A stretch of DNA of 64,000 nucleotides from Mesobacillus jeotgali (GCF_014856545.2 NZ_CP109811.1:924001-988000), one strand, 5' to 3'; shown: positions 52,642 to 61,995, counted from the stretch's first letter. The notes: a model not told the origin generated them from the letters alone. A program made the numbers and translations.

Positions 52642-54138
52642 ATGAAACTTCAAATGAACAACATCAGTATTGATTTTCCGGGGGTGCGTGCGCTGAACGA
52701 AGTTAATTTCAGTACAGAAACGGGCAGCATCCATGCGTTGATCGGCGCAAATGGCGCGGGTAAATCGACATTAATGAAGGTGCTTTCCGGTGCCCACGAT
52801 CATTACACAGGGGAAATCCTGCTCGATGGAGAGAGTGTGGAAATCAGGACACCGAGTGACGCGCAGAAATTCGGGATCCAGACGGTCTATCAGGAGGTTG
52901 ATACAGCCATCATCCCATCGCTGACTGTTGGGGAAAACATCATGCTTAACCACACAGTACAGGCAATGGAAAACAAGCACTGGGTGAATTGGAAGCAGCT
53001 TTTCAAACAGGCAGAGGATATTTTATCAGGAATGAACCTTCAGATTCCTGTAAAAAATCTTGCCGGGGAGCTTACGCTTGCAGAGAAGCAGCTGGTCCTG
53101 ATTGCCCGGGCGATTTCAAGTGATTGCTCCTTTTTGATCCTTGATGAACCAACGGCTCCGCTCAGCCATACCGAAACGTCTGAACTGTTCCGAATCACGA
53201 GAGATCTAGCTAAAAGGAATGTGGGCATCATTTTCATCTCCCATCGAATGCCCGAGATTTTCGAGTTGTGTGATGAGCTGACCATCATGCGAAATGGTGA
53301 GCTGGTTATTAAAAAAGGTATTCCTGAAGTCGACACCCACCAGGTGATTGAATACATGCTTGGCCGCAAGCTGGAAGACCAATTCCCGGCAAAGGTCAGC
53401 ACGTTTGGAGATACTCTGCTGGAAGTCGAAGGTTTAACAGATGGGGACAAGGTGAAAAATACTTCCCTCCATGTAAAAGCAGGGGAGATTGTTGGACTTG
53501 CCGGCCTGGTCGGCGCTGGAAAGACAGAGCTGTGCAAAGCATTGTTTGGCGCGACACCGATAAAGAGCGGAACTGTAAAGCTAAAAGGAAAAATCCTTAA
53601 GCTGGCGAGTCCTCACGCTGCTGTAAAAAGCGGGTTGGCCCTGGTCCCTGAAGAGAGGCGCAAGGAAGGCGTGCTTGTCGCAGAATCCGTTGCCTCCAAC
53701 CTGACAGCGGTCAACTTGAAAAAGTTCTCCCGAATTTTTAGTTTTATCGATCGGCGGGCTGAAAAGAAAACGGCACAGGAGTACATTAAGGCTCTAGGCA
53801 TCAAAACGGCATCGGAAAATGCCAAAGTTGAAAATCTCTCAGGCGGGAACCAGCAGAAGGTAGCGATTGGCAGGTGGCTGATTGCCGATGCGGACGTGTA
53901 TATCTTTGATGAGCCAACCAAGGGCGTCGATGTAGGTGCGAAGCGGGATATTTTTGAGTTGATTGCCCAGCTCGCAGCACAAGGGAAGGGTATCATTTAT
54001 GCATCCTCCGAGCTGTCAGAAATCGTCGGCATCACGAATCGGGTTTACGTGCTCTATGATGGTGAACCAGTCAAGGAGCTAGAAACGGCCGCAGCAACAG
54101 AAGAGGAACTTTTATTTTATTCAACAGGAGGAAGATAG
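52642..54138 (+). CDS. sugar-type ABC transporter duplicated ATPase (RbsA-like)
   Basis: 498 residues with two ABC modules. Module 1 has Walker A GANGAGKST, DEPTAPLSHTE and a degenerate signature (LAEKQLVLIARA). Module 2 has the weaker Walker A GLVGAGKTEL, the signature LSGGNQQKVAIGRWL and FDEPTKGVDVGAK. This is the CUT2 ATPase pattern. AGGAGG precedes ATG. It is separated from the binding-protein gene by array E and followed after 1 nt by the permease. Confidence 0.9.
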   Translation: MKLQMNNISIDFPGVRALNEVNFSTETGSIHALIGANGAGKSTLMKVLSGAHDHYTGEILLDGESVEIRTPSDAQKFGIQTVYQEVDTAIIPSLTVGENIMLNHTVQAMENKHWVNWKQLFKQAEDILSGMNLQIPVKNLAGELTLAEKQLVLIARAISSDCSFLILDEPTAPLSHTETSELFRITRDLAKRNVGIIFISHRMPEIFELCDELTIMRNGELVIKKGIPEVDTHQVIEYMLGRKLEDQFPAKVSTFGDTLLEVEGLTDGDKVKNTSLHVKAGEIVGLAGLVGAGKTELCKALFGATPIKSGTVKLKGKILKLASPHAAVKSGLALVPEERRKEGVLVAESVASNLTAVNLKKFSRIFSFIDRRAEKKTAQEYIKALGIKTASENAKVENLSGGNQQKVAIGRWLIADADVYIFDEPTKGVDVGAKRDIFELIAQLAAQGKGIIYASSELSEIVGITNRVYVLYDGEPVKELETAAATEEELLFYSTGGR

Positions 54139-54139
54139 G

Positions 54140-55144
54140 ATGGAAGCGAAACTCCCATTGCAGCAAGAACCAACGCCGAAAAAGACATTCGAACTGTTCC
54201 AGTTCCTATATAAATATGGGACGATTTTGACAATCTTTGTCCTCGTCGCAGTCTTTGCGGCAGTCAATCCTTCTTTTATCAACGGCGATAATGTCATTAA
54301 TATCCTGCGTTCGATTTCCATCGTGACCATTATTGCGATCGGCATCACCATCTCCCTGACAGTCGATGGCTTTGATTTATCAGTCGGCTCGGTCGCATCT
54401 TTATCGAATGCCATCGTCATCTCGATGTTTGTCTGGTTTTCACAGAACACTCTAATTGCCGTATTATCAGCGATCGCGGCGGCCTTAATTGTTGGGGCAC
54501 TCAATTCATTGATGATCGTTAAGCTGAAGATTCCGGATATGCTGATGACACTGGCTATGATGTTCATCATCCAGGGAACGGCGCTGACTTATACGAAGGG
54601 CGCGACGGTTTCGGAGAATATGATTCTGCCTGATGGAAGTTTTTCAACAGGAACGATCAGCCCGTTTTTTGCTAAAATAGGGCAGGTTCCGTGGATCATT
54701 CTGATTATGGCGATCGCCGTCATTATTGTCCATATATTCCTGACGTACACAAAGCATGGCCGCTATATGTATGTGATTGGCGGCAATAAAGAGGCAGCCA
54801 GGCTTTCAGGCATCCCGGTCAATCGCTATAAAACTGCTGCCTACCTGCTATCCGCTTTATTTGCGGCAATTGGCGGGATTGTTTTAGCTTCCCGAGTCAT
54901 GACGGCTGAGATCAATGCTGGTTCACCTTATTTAATGGATTCAGTAGCCGCTGCTTTCATTGGCTTTTCCGTTCTGGGAGCTGGCAAGCCGAACGCATTC
55001 GGAACTTTTGTCGGCGCCGTGCTGATCGGCATTTTGCAAAACGGCCTCGTCATGATGTCGGTCCCATACTATGCGATGGATATCGTGAAAGGGACTGTGT
55101 TGGCATTTGCGCTGGGAATTACCTATTACAAGCAAAAACATTAG
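54140..55144 (+). CDS. sugar-type ABC transporter permease (RbsC-like)
   Basis: 334 residues with about nine to ten membrane helices and the CUT2 permease motifs LSVGSVASLSNAIVI, IPDMLMTLAMMFII and the loop GGNKEAARLSGIPVNRYK. It completes the S-box-controlled transporter. The start codon lies one base after the ATPase stop. Confidence 0.9.
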   Translation: MEAKLPLQQEPTPKKTFELFQFLYKYGTILTIFVLVAVFAAVNPSFINGDNVINILRSISIVTIIAIGITISLTVDGFDLSVGSVASLSNAIVISMFVWFSQNTLIAVLSAIAAALIVGALNSLMIVKLKIPDMLMTLAMMFIIQGTALTYTKGATVSENMILPDGSFSTGTISPFFAKIGQVPWIILIMAIAVIIVHIFLTYTKHGRYMYVIGGNKEAARLSGIPVNRYKTAAYLLSALFAAIGGIVLASRVMTAEINAGSPYLMDSVAAAFIGFSVLGAGKPNAFGTFVGAVLIGILQNGLVMMSVPYYAMDIVKGTVLAFALGITYYKQKH

Positions 55145-55183
55145 TCGCAGTTGCTTCAATATTAAAATTGAAAAATACGTCCA

Positions 55184-55215
55184 ACAGGGTATAGAAATCT
55201 CTATATCCTGTTTTT
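55184..55215 (+). terminator. rho-independent terminator of the S-box ABC operon
   Basis: CAGGGTATAG (55185-55194) pairs with CTATATCCTG (55201-55210) and is followed by TTTTT. Confidence 0.85.
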
Positions 55216-55278
55216 GTAGAGGAATATTGTTTTCAATAAAGAACTATAAAGGTACATGGTTTTAAGGAGGGATCCGAA

Positions 55279-55701
55279 ATTTACGGAAAGATCTTTATAT
55301 ACATATCAGAATGGATTTTATTAGTAATTGTCGTTTTTTATTTTCTTATCTTTCAACTGTTTTTTCTAGGGAACATCGCGGTGATAGATAAAGTAGAAGA
55401 TGCTGTGCTTTTTCCTTACAGTTATTCGTTTGTAGTTTTGGCCGTATGTATATTTTTCTATTTTTACATAAAGCATCTCCAGGGGAGCCGTTGGTATCGT
55501 AAGGTCAAGGAGATCATCTGGGGGTTGTTCTTCGGGACCGCTTCAGTCAACAGCCTGTTTTGGTTTTCAATGAATGGAGCAGTGTATTCAAAAGAGTTGT
55601 TGAGTAATCAAATACTGCTTGCCGCCATCTTTCTGGGATCCACCTTGCTGGCCGTTCAAATTGCGATCAAATACAAAAAGGAAGGCTCAGGTACAAACTG
55701 A
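55279..55701 (+). CDS. small four-span membrane protein with probable ATT start
   Basis: The only good ribosome binding site is AAGGAGGG (55264-55271), and at the ideal 7-nt spacing the codon is ATT 55279. From there one frame stays open for 140 residues and gives a first membrane helix (WILLVIVVFYFLIFQLFFL), which the first in-frame GTG (55381) would delete. Three further helices and a basic KYKKEG tail follow. No family recognised. The protein call is firm; the unusual start codon is inference. Confidence 0.6.
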   Translation: MYGKIFIYISEWILLVIVVFYFLIFQLFFLGNIAVIDKVEDAVLFPYSYSFVVLAVCIFFYFYIKHLQGSRWYRKVKEIIWGLFFGTASVNSLFWFSMNGAVYSKELLSNQILLAAIFLGSTLLAVQIAIKYKKEGSGTN

Positions 55702-55711
55702 GCCTTTTATC
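55683..55711. terminator. bidirectional terminator
   Basis: AAGGCTCAG pairs with CTGAGCCTT with T/A-rich exits on both sides, between two convergent genes. Confidence 0.82.
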
Positions 55712-56489
55712 ATTCGGCAAAATATGGCCTGTTCGCATAATAATACATCCAGCCCATCATGATGCCTCCGCCTATAAGATTGCCGATCGTCACAGGAATC
55801 AAATTATGAATAACGCCTGAAAAAGTAACAGATTGAGGGTCGTCCAGGACCATGCTGATGGCAAAGGTACACATATTGGCGATACTGTGTTCATAACCTG
55901 AAATGAAAAAGCAGTAGACGAAAAACACCATTGCGAACATTTTTGCTCCGTCACCCTTCATCGACATTGGCAGGAAGAATGCCAGGCAGACGAGCCAGTT
56001 ACAGAGAATTCCTCGAAAAAAAAGCTCTGTAGTCGGTGCAAGTGTCTTTTTTTCAGCAACACTCAACAGGAAGCCGTTTACGGAATGGTCATCAAACAAT
56101 CCTGTTGTATAAATTAAAAAAGCGAAAGCAGCAGCCCCTAGGATATTTCCTACATAGCTGTAAACCCACATTCTGACGACCTGAAGCCAGGACATTTTTT
56201 TCCTCAGGGCCGTAAAAGTGTAGTAAAAAGTATTGCCCGTGAATAAATCACCACCGCCGTAGGCAATCAGGATAATGGCGGCACCAAAGGTGATTGCCGC
56301 AATTGGATAGGCAAAGGGGGAATGCTCGACATAAAAAGGATTCCCCGTCTTGAATGCGACAATTACCCCGAAGCCTATGAACATTGAAGCAAGTGCAGCT
56401 CTTGCAAGATAACGTACTTTACTTTGCTTAAAGATCTTCTGTTTTTTTAAGGCTAGTTTTTCAACTTCCTCCAATGCTTGTACTTCCAA
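55710..56489 (-). CDS. formate/nitrite transporter (FNT) family channel
   Basis: About 259 residues with six membrane helices. FNT signatures are SMFIGFGVIVAFKTGN, GGGDLFTGNTFYY, RGILCNWLVCLAFFL and ISGYEHSIANM. It may move nitrite, formate or another small anion. The open frame extends upstream to 56687, but that part crosses the terminator of the MFS gene, so the start must lie within about 56590. TTG 56489 (then EVQALEEVEKLALKK) fits the family N-terminus, with a weak GGTGA upstream; the start is not certain. Confidence 0.8.
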   Translation of the reverse strand: MEVQALEEVEKLALKKQKIFKQSKVRYLARAALASMFIGFGVIVAFKTGNPFYVEHSPFAYPIAAITFGAAIILIAYGGGDLFTGNTFYYTFTALRKKMSWLQVVRMWVYSYVGNILGAAAFAFLIYTTGLFDDHSVNGFLLSVAEKKTLAPTTELFFRGILCNWLVCLAFFLPMSMKGDGAKMFAMVFFVYCFFISGYEHSIANMCTFAISMVLDDPQSVTFSGVIHNLIPVTIGNLIGGGIMMGWMYYYANRPYFAE

Positions 56490-56593
56490 TTCGAAATCAC
56501 CACAACTGTCATTAAGATGAACAATATTCTTTCCCAAACCTTCCAGCCATATGTAATGGTTCTCCAGACTAATCGTGTGAAACGGGATAGACG

Positions 56594-56627
56594 AAAAAAG
56601 ACTGGATCCGCGATCCAGTCTTTTTTG
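56594..56627 (-). terminator. rho-independent terminator of the 56.6 kb MFS gene
   Basis: GACTGGATC pairs with GATCCAGTC with A and T runs at both ends. It separates the MFS gene from the FNT gene. Confidence 0.88.
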
Positions 56628-56631
56628 CCTG

Positions 56632-57846
56632 TTAAAATGTATCTCTGACGAACTGAGGATTGCGCTGCATCGAGGCAAACAGGACAATGCCGCTTACGAG
56701 CAGAAGTCCGCTTGTCAGGACGAATACCGAGGTAAAGCCGAAGTAACCCGCAAGGAAACCGCCGAGCACTGGCCCGATAATGTTTCCGAAGAAACGGAGA
56801 CTTGTGTTGTAGCCAAGTACCTCGCCCTGCATGGCCACCGGTGCTTCCTGTCTGATATAGGCAACCCTGACCGGGATAATGCCGCCGATGGTGATTCCAA
56901 GCAGGAACCGAATCAGGACGAGCTGCCAGATGTTACCGACAAAACCGCCCGGCAGATAAATGATCGCTGATAAAAACAGGAGCACGACAAGTATTTTGAT
57001 ATAGCCAACCCGGTCGGCAATTTGGCCCCATTTTCTTGCCATTAACAAATTGCCAAGCCCTGCTGCCGAAAAGGCGATTCCAGAAAAGAATGCCAGGTTT
57101 TCCGGGCCATGCAGCTCTCCCACATATAGTGAAAGGATTGGCTGGATACTGAAATGGGCAATCTGCACAAGCATCGACATGAGCAGCACATTCACCATGA
57201 TTGGGTTTTTGAAGATATGCTGAAGAACTTCTTTGCGGCTGTAATTTGTTTTGGTTCCTTTATTGATATCGACTCTGTACTCCATGACCAAGAATACGAG
57301 CAGACCAGAAAGGACGATGAAGACAGAGGTTGATTGGAAGGTTGCTCCGTAGCCGTAGGAGTCAGCAAGAACCCCGCCAAGCATTGGGCCAAGCAGTGAG
57401 CCTGTGATGCTGCCTGTCTGCAGTGTTCCCAACACTTTTCCTGCTTCTTCTTTTGATGTCTGGGTTGAAATAAGTGCCTGTGATACGGGAATGAAGCCGG
57501 AGAATAATCCCATGAACATCCTCAGTAAAAATAACTCCCACACAGAAGTTGCAAATCCTAGCAGAAAGACGGATAACCCCATCCCGATTCCCATGAAGAT
57601 CAGGATTCTTTTGCGCCCGAATCGATCACCTAATCTTCCGATCACAGGTGAAAATAGAAATGCTGTTACGAACGTAATGCTGAATGTCAGGCCTGACCAG
57701 TTCTGGACATACCTTTCTGAAAAATCACCAAAGGTTTCAATATACAATGAGAGAAAAGGCATGACCATTGTCATGCTGCCGGCGATGAAGAAATTTGCGA
57801 ACCACATGATCATCAAGTTGCGTTTCGCCTTTTGCTGCTGGGTCAT
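56632..57846 (-). CDS. MFS drug-efflux type transporter
   Basis: 404 residues, twelve membrane helices. Motif A GRLGDRFGRKRILI and motif C-like GSITGSLLGPMLGG (helix 5, antiporter signature) suggest a proton-coupled exporter of the multidrug group, similar to MdtG/NorA relatives. Substrates unknown. ATG 57846 has only a weak upstream site. The 171 bases between it and the VOC gene are not informative. Confidence 0.85.
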   Translation of the reverse strand: MTQQQKAKRNLMIMWFANFFIAGSMTMVMPFLSLYIETFGDFSERYVQNWSGLTFSITFVTAFLFSPVIGRLGDRFGRKRILIFMGIGMGLSVFLLGFATSVWELFLLRMFMGLFSGFIPVSQALISTQTSKEEAGKVLGTLQTGSITGSLLGPMLGGVLADSYGYGATFQSTSVFIVLSGLLVFLVMEYRVDINKGTKTNYSRKEVLQHIFKNPIMVNVLLMSMLVQIAHFSIQPILSLYVGELHGPENLAFFSGIAFSAAGLGNLLMARKWGQIADRVGYIKILVVLLFLSAIIYLPGGFVGNIWQLVLIRFLLGITIGGIIPVRVAYIRQEAPVAMQGEVLGYNTSLRFFGNIIGPVLGGFLAGYFGFTSVFVLTSGLLLVSGIVLFASMQRNPQFVRDTF

Positions 57847-58017
57847 TCCATCAACACTTCTTTCTCAGAACGAATATTTCGCTTTTCTAAATATGATACC
57901 AAATTTTTGCTGGAATGAAAACCAATCGAGCAAGCAGCGGCTTTTTCGGATTTGCAGACTCTGAGAATAGTTCAGCTCCGACACCGGTCGGAGGTGAGTA
58001 TGCCTTTCACGCATTTT

Positions 58018-58392
58018 TTAGTTCGTAATCCATTCGAGCAATTCAATTCTATTCCCGAACGGATCGTTTACATAAATCCTGTTCGCACCTGGAAGATTGT
58101 CATCTTCAGTAAAATCAACCCCTGAAGAGGACAAATGCTGTTTCAATCCTTCGATATCCTCAATTTCAAAAGCCGGATGAGCTTTGCGAGCAGGTATAAA
58201 AGGCTCCTCAATACCGACATGGATTTGGCAAAGTCCGAATTTAAACCATGCTCCGCCCCGCTTTTTCAATTCTGCCGGTTTTTCGATTTCTTCAAAACCT
58301 AATAGTTCTCCAAAAAATCGTCTTGCCTGCTCTTCTGACCCCTTAGGCGCTGCAAGCTGTACATGATCAACAGCTTTAAATTTGAATGTCAT
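58018..58392 (-). CDS. VOC family (glyoxalase/dioxygenase fold) protein
   Basis: 124 residues with the paired beta-alpha-beta modules: VDHVQLAAPKGSE at the N-terminus, CQIHVGIEEPF in the middle and YVNDPFGNRIELLEW at the end, with His and Glu at metal-ligand positions. The reaction is unknown. AGGGAGG precedes ATG. Confidence 0.82.
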   Translation of the reverse strand: MTFKFKAVDHVQLAAPKGSEEQARRFFGELLGFEEIEKPAELKKRGGAWFKFGLCQIHVGIEEPFIPARKAHPAFEIEDIEGLKQHLSSSGVDFTEDDNLPGANRIYVNDPFGNRIELLEWITN

Positions 58393-58566
58393 ATTAAATC
58401 CCTCCCTGGTAAAATCTTAATCTAAAAGGAAACATAAGGAAATGACAAGGTATGAAACTATTATGATAAGTTTTTCTTATTACAGTAAAAAGTAATACAA
58501 GCCTGCTTCTCTACATATAAATTATTAAAAGTTATGTACGTTTTTTACAAAGAGGGGGAAGCAAGA

Positions 58567-59388
58567 ATGAAAAAAAGATTCTTTGCGATTGTGATGATGG
58601 TGATCACAGCGCTTGTAGTGTCGGCCTGTGGTACAAGCAGCTCAGGAGGGACAGGATCGGAGGCTGAAAAGAAGGAATTAAGGGTGGTCACCGACGCAGC
58701 ATATGCACCATTTGAATACATGGAAGGCGACAAGATTGTTGGCTTCGATATCGATTTCCTGAAAGCAGCCGCGAAGGAAGCAGGATATGAGCTGAAAATC
58801 GAGAATGTCGGATGGGATCCGATTTTTGTTGAGATCAAGAGCAAGAGAGCTGATCTGGCAGTATCCTCGATTTCAATCAATGATGAGCGCAAACAGACCT
58901 ATGACTTTTCTTTACCGTACTTCTTATCCACAAATAAAATCCTTGTCCGTGAAGACAGCGATATTAAAAGCGCTGCTGATCTGAAGGGCAAGGTAGTGGC
59001 AGTCCAAAACGGCACAACCGGGCAGGCAGCAATGGATAAGCTCCTTGGCAAGAATAACGAGGATATTAAGAAATTCGAGAACAACAACCTGGCAATCATG
59101 GAAATGCTTTCAGGTGGAGCAGATGCAGTCGTTGCCGATAACGGCGTTGTCGAAGTATATGCCAAAAACAATCCGAAAGAAAAACTGAAGGTCATTGAGG
59201 ATAGCGGCAGCTTCGAGGCTGAATACTATGGAATCCTGTTCCCGAAAGGCACAGATTTGAAGGCGGACTTTGACAAGGCAATCAAGAAAATCGTCGAGAA
59301 TGGCACATATGAAAAAATCTATCAAGAATGGTTCGGCCAAGAACCAAACCTGGAAATGCTGAAAGCGGAACAGGAAGCATCAGAATAA
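58567..59388 (+). CDS. amino acid ABC transporter substrate-binding lipoprotein
   Basis: 273 residues: signal peptide ending in the lipobox VVSACG, then an SBP_bac_3 domain with VTDAAYAPFEYMEG, VGFDIDFLKAA, IDEA-like region VSSISINDERKQTYDFS and the C-terminal YEKIYQEWFGQEP. It resembles glutamine, arginine or cystine binding proteins; the amino acid cannot be fixed from sequence. GAGGGGG precedes ATG 58567. Permease and ATPase genes follow. Confidence 0.9.
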   Translation: MKKRFFAIVMMVITALVVSACGTSSSGGTGSEAEKKELRVVTDAAYAPFEYMEGDKIVGFDIDFLKAAAKEAGYELKIENVGWDPIFVEIKSKRADLAVSSISINDERKQTYDFSLPYFLSTNKILVREDSDIKSAADLKGKVVAVQNGTTGQAAMDKLLGKNNEDIKKFENNNLAIMEMLSGGADAVVADNGVVEVYAKNNPKEKLKVIEDSGSFEAEYYGILFPKGTDLKADFDKAIKKIVENGTYEKIYQEWFGQEPNLEMLKAEQEASE

Positions 59389-59415
59389 TTTCTCATAAAC
59401 TATGAATCATCGATG

Positions 59416-59453
59416 ATGCGTAACTCTTGAAAACAGCGTTACGCATTTTTTTT
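59416..59453 (+). terminator. intra-operon terminator after the binding-protein gene
   Basis: ATGCGTAAC pairs with GTTACGCAT and is followed by a T run. It lies between the binding protein and the permease genes and probably gives excess binding protein. Confidence 0.8.
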
Positions 59454-59506
59454 GTAAAACTTCATCAAAATCTAGTCCCAGGCCTCGGGGCTTTGGAGGG
59501 CAAGCT

Positions 59507-60163
59507 ATGGATTTTCGTTTTGATATTATTATTGAATATTCTCCTTATCTAGTAAAAGGCACGCTGCTGACAATTGGGCTATCATTGGCGGGGATTTTAA
59601 TCGGGACAATCCTCGGCCTGTTCATTGGCCTCGGGAAAATCCAGCGGCGGAAAGTGCTGACATGGCCTTTTGTCTGGTATATTACTTTCTTCAGGGGAAC
59701 CCCGTTATTTGTGCAAATATTGCTGATTCATTTTGGTGTCGTCCCTATGCTCATAGGGGAAACGAACGGGATTGTCGCGACAATCGTCGCCCTGTCCCTG
59801 AATGCGGCAGCCTATATCGCCGAGATTTTCAGGGCAGGAATCCAGTCGATCGACCGCGGGCAGATGGAAGCCGCCCGTTCACTTGGAATGACCCATGTGC
59901 AAGCGATGAGGTATGTGATTTTACCTCAGGCCTTCAAACGGATGATCCCGCCTCTTGGAAATGAGTTCATTGTACTAATCAAGGAATCATCACTTGCGGC
60001 GGTTGTCGCGACTCCGGAAATCATGTACTGGGGCCGGGCGATGTCAGGACAGTATTCCCGTGTTTGGGAGCCGTACCTTACTGCTGCAGTCATTTACCTA
60101 ATATTAACGCTATCGCTTAGCTTTTTATTAAATCTCCTTGAAAGAAGGCTGAAAACAGAATGA
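59507..60163 (+). CDS. amino acid ABC transporter permease
   Basis: 218 residues, about five membrane helices, with the HEAT-type permease N-terminus and the EAA loop [28 protein letters not shown] precedes ATG. The stop overlaps the ATPase start (ATGA). Confidence 0.92.
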   Translation: MDFRFDIIIEYSPYLVKGTLLTIGLSLAGILIGTILGLFIGLGKIQRRKVLTWPFVWYITFFRGTPLFVQILLIHFGVVPMLIGETNGIVATIVALSLNAAAYIAEIFRAGIQSIDRGQMEAARSLGMTHVQAMRYVILPQAFKRMIPPLGNEFIVLIKESSLAAVVATPEIMYWGRAMSGQYSRVWEPYLTAAVIYLILTLSLSFLLNLLERRLKTE

Positions 60164-60882
60164 TCAAAGTCGCTAATCTGCAAAAATCATTTGGCAGCCA
60201 CAAGGTTTTGAATGGAATAGATGTTGAGGTCCAGCCACAGGAAGTTGTAGTGGTCATCGGTCCATCGGGTTCCGGCAAATCCACCTTCCTCCGCTGTATC
60301 AACCTGCTGGAAACGATTACGGATGGACATGTGCTGATCGAAGATATTGACATTACTGATAAGGGTTCGGATATCAACAAAGTGCGTGAAGAGGTCGGAA
60401 TGGTTTTTCAGCACTTCAATCTGTTCCCTCATAAGACAGTGATTGAAAACATCATGCTGGCTCCGCTGAAGGTACGAGGAATTCCTGAACGGCAGGCAAG
60501 GGAGAAAGGAATGGAGCTGCTGAAAAAGGTAGGACTCGAGGACAAAGCAGAGACCTACCCAGATTCACTTTCCGGCGGACAAAAGCAGCGGGTGGCGATT
60601 GCTCGCGCCCTTGCGATGGAGCCGAAAATCATGCTGTTCGATGAACCTACTTCAGCGCTTGATCCAGAAATGGTCGGGGAAGTTTTAGAGGTCATCAAAC
60701 AACTTGCCCGAGAAGGCATGACGATGGTCGTCGTCACTCACGAAATGGGCTTTGCCCGCGAAGTCGGTGACCGTGTCATTTTCATGGACGGCGGATTGGT
60801 CGTAGAAGAAAACAAGCCGAGTGAAATATTCGAAAACCCGCAGCATGAGCGCACGAAAGCGTTTTTGAGTAAGGTGCTATAG
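60160..60882 (+). CDS. amino acid ABC transporter ATPase (GlnQ-like)
   Basis: 240 residues with Walker [15 protein letters not shown]-loop VFQHFNLF, signature [15 protein letters not shown], Walker [16 protein letters not shown] and the switch His in [10 protein letters not shown]. Partner of the preceding permease and binding protein. Confidence 0.94.
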   Translation: MIKVANLQKSFGSHKVLNGIDVEVQPQEVVVVIGPSGSGKSTFLRCINLLETITDGHVLIEDIDITDKGSDINKVREEVGMVFQHFNLFPHKTVIENIMLAPLKVRGIPERQAREKGMELLKKVGLEDKAETYPDSLSGGQKQRVAIARALAMEPKIMLFDEPTSALDPEMVGEVLEVIKQLAREGMTMVVVTHEMGFAREVGDRVIFMDGGLVVEENKPSEIFENPQHERTKAFLSKVL

Positions 60883-60888
60883 TTTGAG

Positions 60889-60929
60889 AAAGGAAGCCCG
60901 AATTATTTTATAGTCGGTGCTTCTTTTTT
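60889..60929 (+). terminator. rho-independent terminator of the amino-acid ABC operon
   Basis: GGAAGC-CCGA pairs with TCGG-GCTTC around an AT-rich loop, followed by TTTTTT. Confidence 0.75.
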
Positions 60930-60939
60930 AAACCGTAAA

Positions 60940-61085
60940 TCGGGTACAACTGGAGATAAAAGTTGTACAACTGGAGATAAACTTGCTGTAACTGGAGATA
61001 AAAGTTATGCAACTGGAGATAAAACAGCTGCAACTGGAGATAAACTTGTACAACCCGTAAATAAAAATTGTACACCCATAAATAT
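60940..61085 (+). repeat. array F: 21-bp CAACTGGAGATAAA repeats
   Basis: Five copies of (C/T)AACTGGAGATAAA start at 60947, 60968, 60989, 61010 and 61031 (exact 21-bp period), followed by two variants with CAACCCGTAAATAAA at 61051 and CACCCATAAATA at 61073. Unlike the other arrays it has no final hairpin, although CAACTGGAAAG appears once more at about 61114. The 21-bp period keeps a minus-strand frame open, but that frame has no ribosome binding site. It occupies the 350-base gap after the ABC operon terminator. Confidence 0.85.
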
Positions 61086-61227
61086 ACTTCGCCAATTCAG
61101 AAATGACCATCGGCAACTGGAAAGTTCACTACCCATCAAACAAAAAAGCCAACAAAGCAGTCCAATACCAGCATTAAGCGAAGAAGCCTGCCCGTTTTTC
61201 ATAATATATCCAATTAATCCTTGCTAA

Positions 61228-61268
61228 AACTAATAACATTAGTTAAAATAAAACTAACGATATTAGTT
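61228..61268. promoter_or_regulatory. two tandem TetR-type operator palindromes
   Basis: AACTAAT-AAC-ATTAGTT (61228-61244) is a perfect 7-3-7 palindrome and AACTAAC-GAT-ATTAGTT (61252-61268) has one mismatch; their centres are 24 bp apart. They lie immediately before the ribosome binding site of the metallo-hydrolase gene that is followed by a tetR-type gene, so autoregulation is likely. Confidence 0.7.
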
Positions 61269-61287
61269 TTATGGGAGGTTCACTAAA

Positions 61288-61995
61288 ATGAGAGTGATTA
61301 AAGAGGGGGATTTATACCAGCTGACGTTCATGCCAAGGTTTTTTCCTGTGAATTGTTATTTTATCGAGGAGGAGGATGGGCTGACTTTAATAGATGCTGC
61401 GCTCCCATATAGCGCGAAGCCGATCTTGCAGGCTGCTGAAAAAATCGGAAAACCAATCAAGCGGATTGTTTTGACCCATGCACATGGCGACCACATTGGG
61501 GCACTTGATGAATTGAAAGCCAAACTGAATGTTCCGGTATATATATCTGCCCGTGATTCGCGCCTATTAGCTGGTGATACCTCTCTTGATTCGACCGAGC
61601 CTCAGACACCGATTCGCGGCGGTGTGCCAAAGAATATTAAAACAAAACCGGATATGCTCCTAAATGAAGGGGATGAAAGTGGTTCTTTACTGGCAATTTC
61701 AACTCCGGGGCACACACCTGGCTCGATGTCATTCCTTGACCAAAGAACTAACATCCTAATTGCGGGCGACGCCTTCCAGACCAGGGGAGGAACTGCTGTC
61801 TCAGGGGTGACAATTCCATGGTTCCCTTTTCCAGCAATGGCGACATGGAACAAGGAAGCTGCCCTTCAAAGTGCCCGGAAAATCAGGGAGCTAAAACCAA
61901 CCCTTCTTGCGGTTGGGCACGGGGAGCTGCTGAGAAGTCCTGTAGCACCTATCGAAAAAGCCATTCAAAAAGCGGAAAAAGCTTTTACAAAATAA
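61288..61995 (+). CDS. MBL-fold metallo-hydrolase
   Basis: 235 residues with the metallo-beta-lactamase motif THAHGDH (about residue 72), the STPGHTPGS block, the Asp of IAGDAF and a last His in AVGHGE. Similar enzymes hydrolyse lactones, thioesters or glutathione-like conjugates; substrate unknown. It is followed after 14 nt by a TetR-type regulator and preceded by two operator palindromes, so it is probably induced by the regulator ligand. GGGAGG precedes ATG. Confidence 0.87.
   Translation: MRVIKEGDLYQLTFMPRFFPVNCYFIEEEDGLTLIDAALPYSAKPILQAAEKIGKPIKRIVLTHAHGDHIGALDELKAKLNVPVYISARDSRLLAGDTSLDSTEPQTPIRGGVPKNIKTKPDMLLNEGDESGSLLAISTPGHTPGSMSFLDQRTNILIAGDAFQTRGGTAVSGVTIPWFPFPAMATWNKEAALQSARKIRELKPTLLAVGHGELLRSPVAPIEKAIQKAEKAFTK

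Noticed and set aside
56490..56687. N-terminal extension of the FNT channel
   Set aside because: The extension runs through the terminator of the MFS gene and has no similarity to FNT proteins.
60928..61116. Minus-strand 62-codon frame with FISSC heptads
   Set aside because: The frame stays open only because the repeat is 21 bp long; it has no ribosome binding site and an implausible composition.
61100..61135. Hairpin terminus of array F
   Set aside because: CAACTGGAAAG occurs but no TTTCCAG follows, so no hairpin can form.
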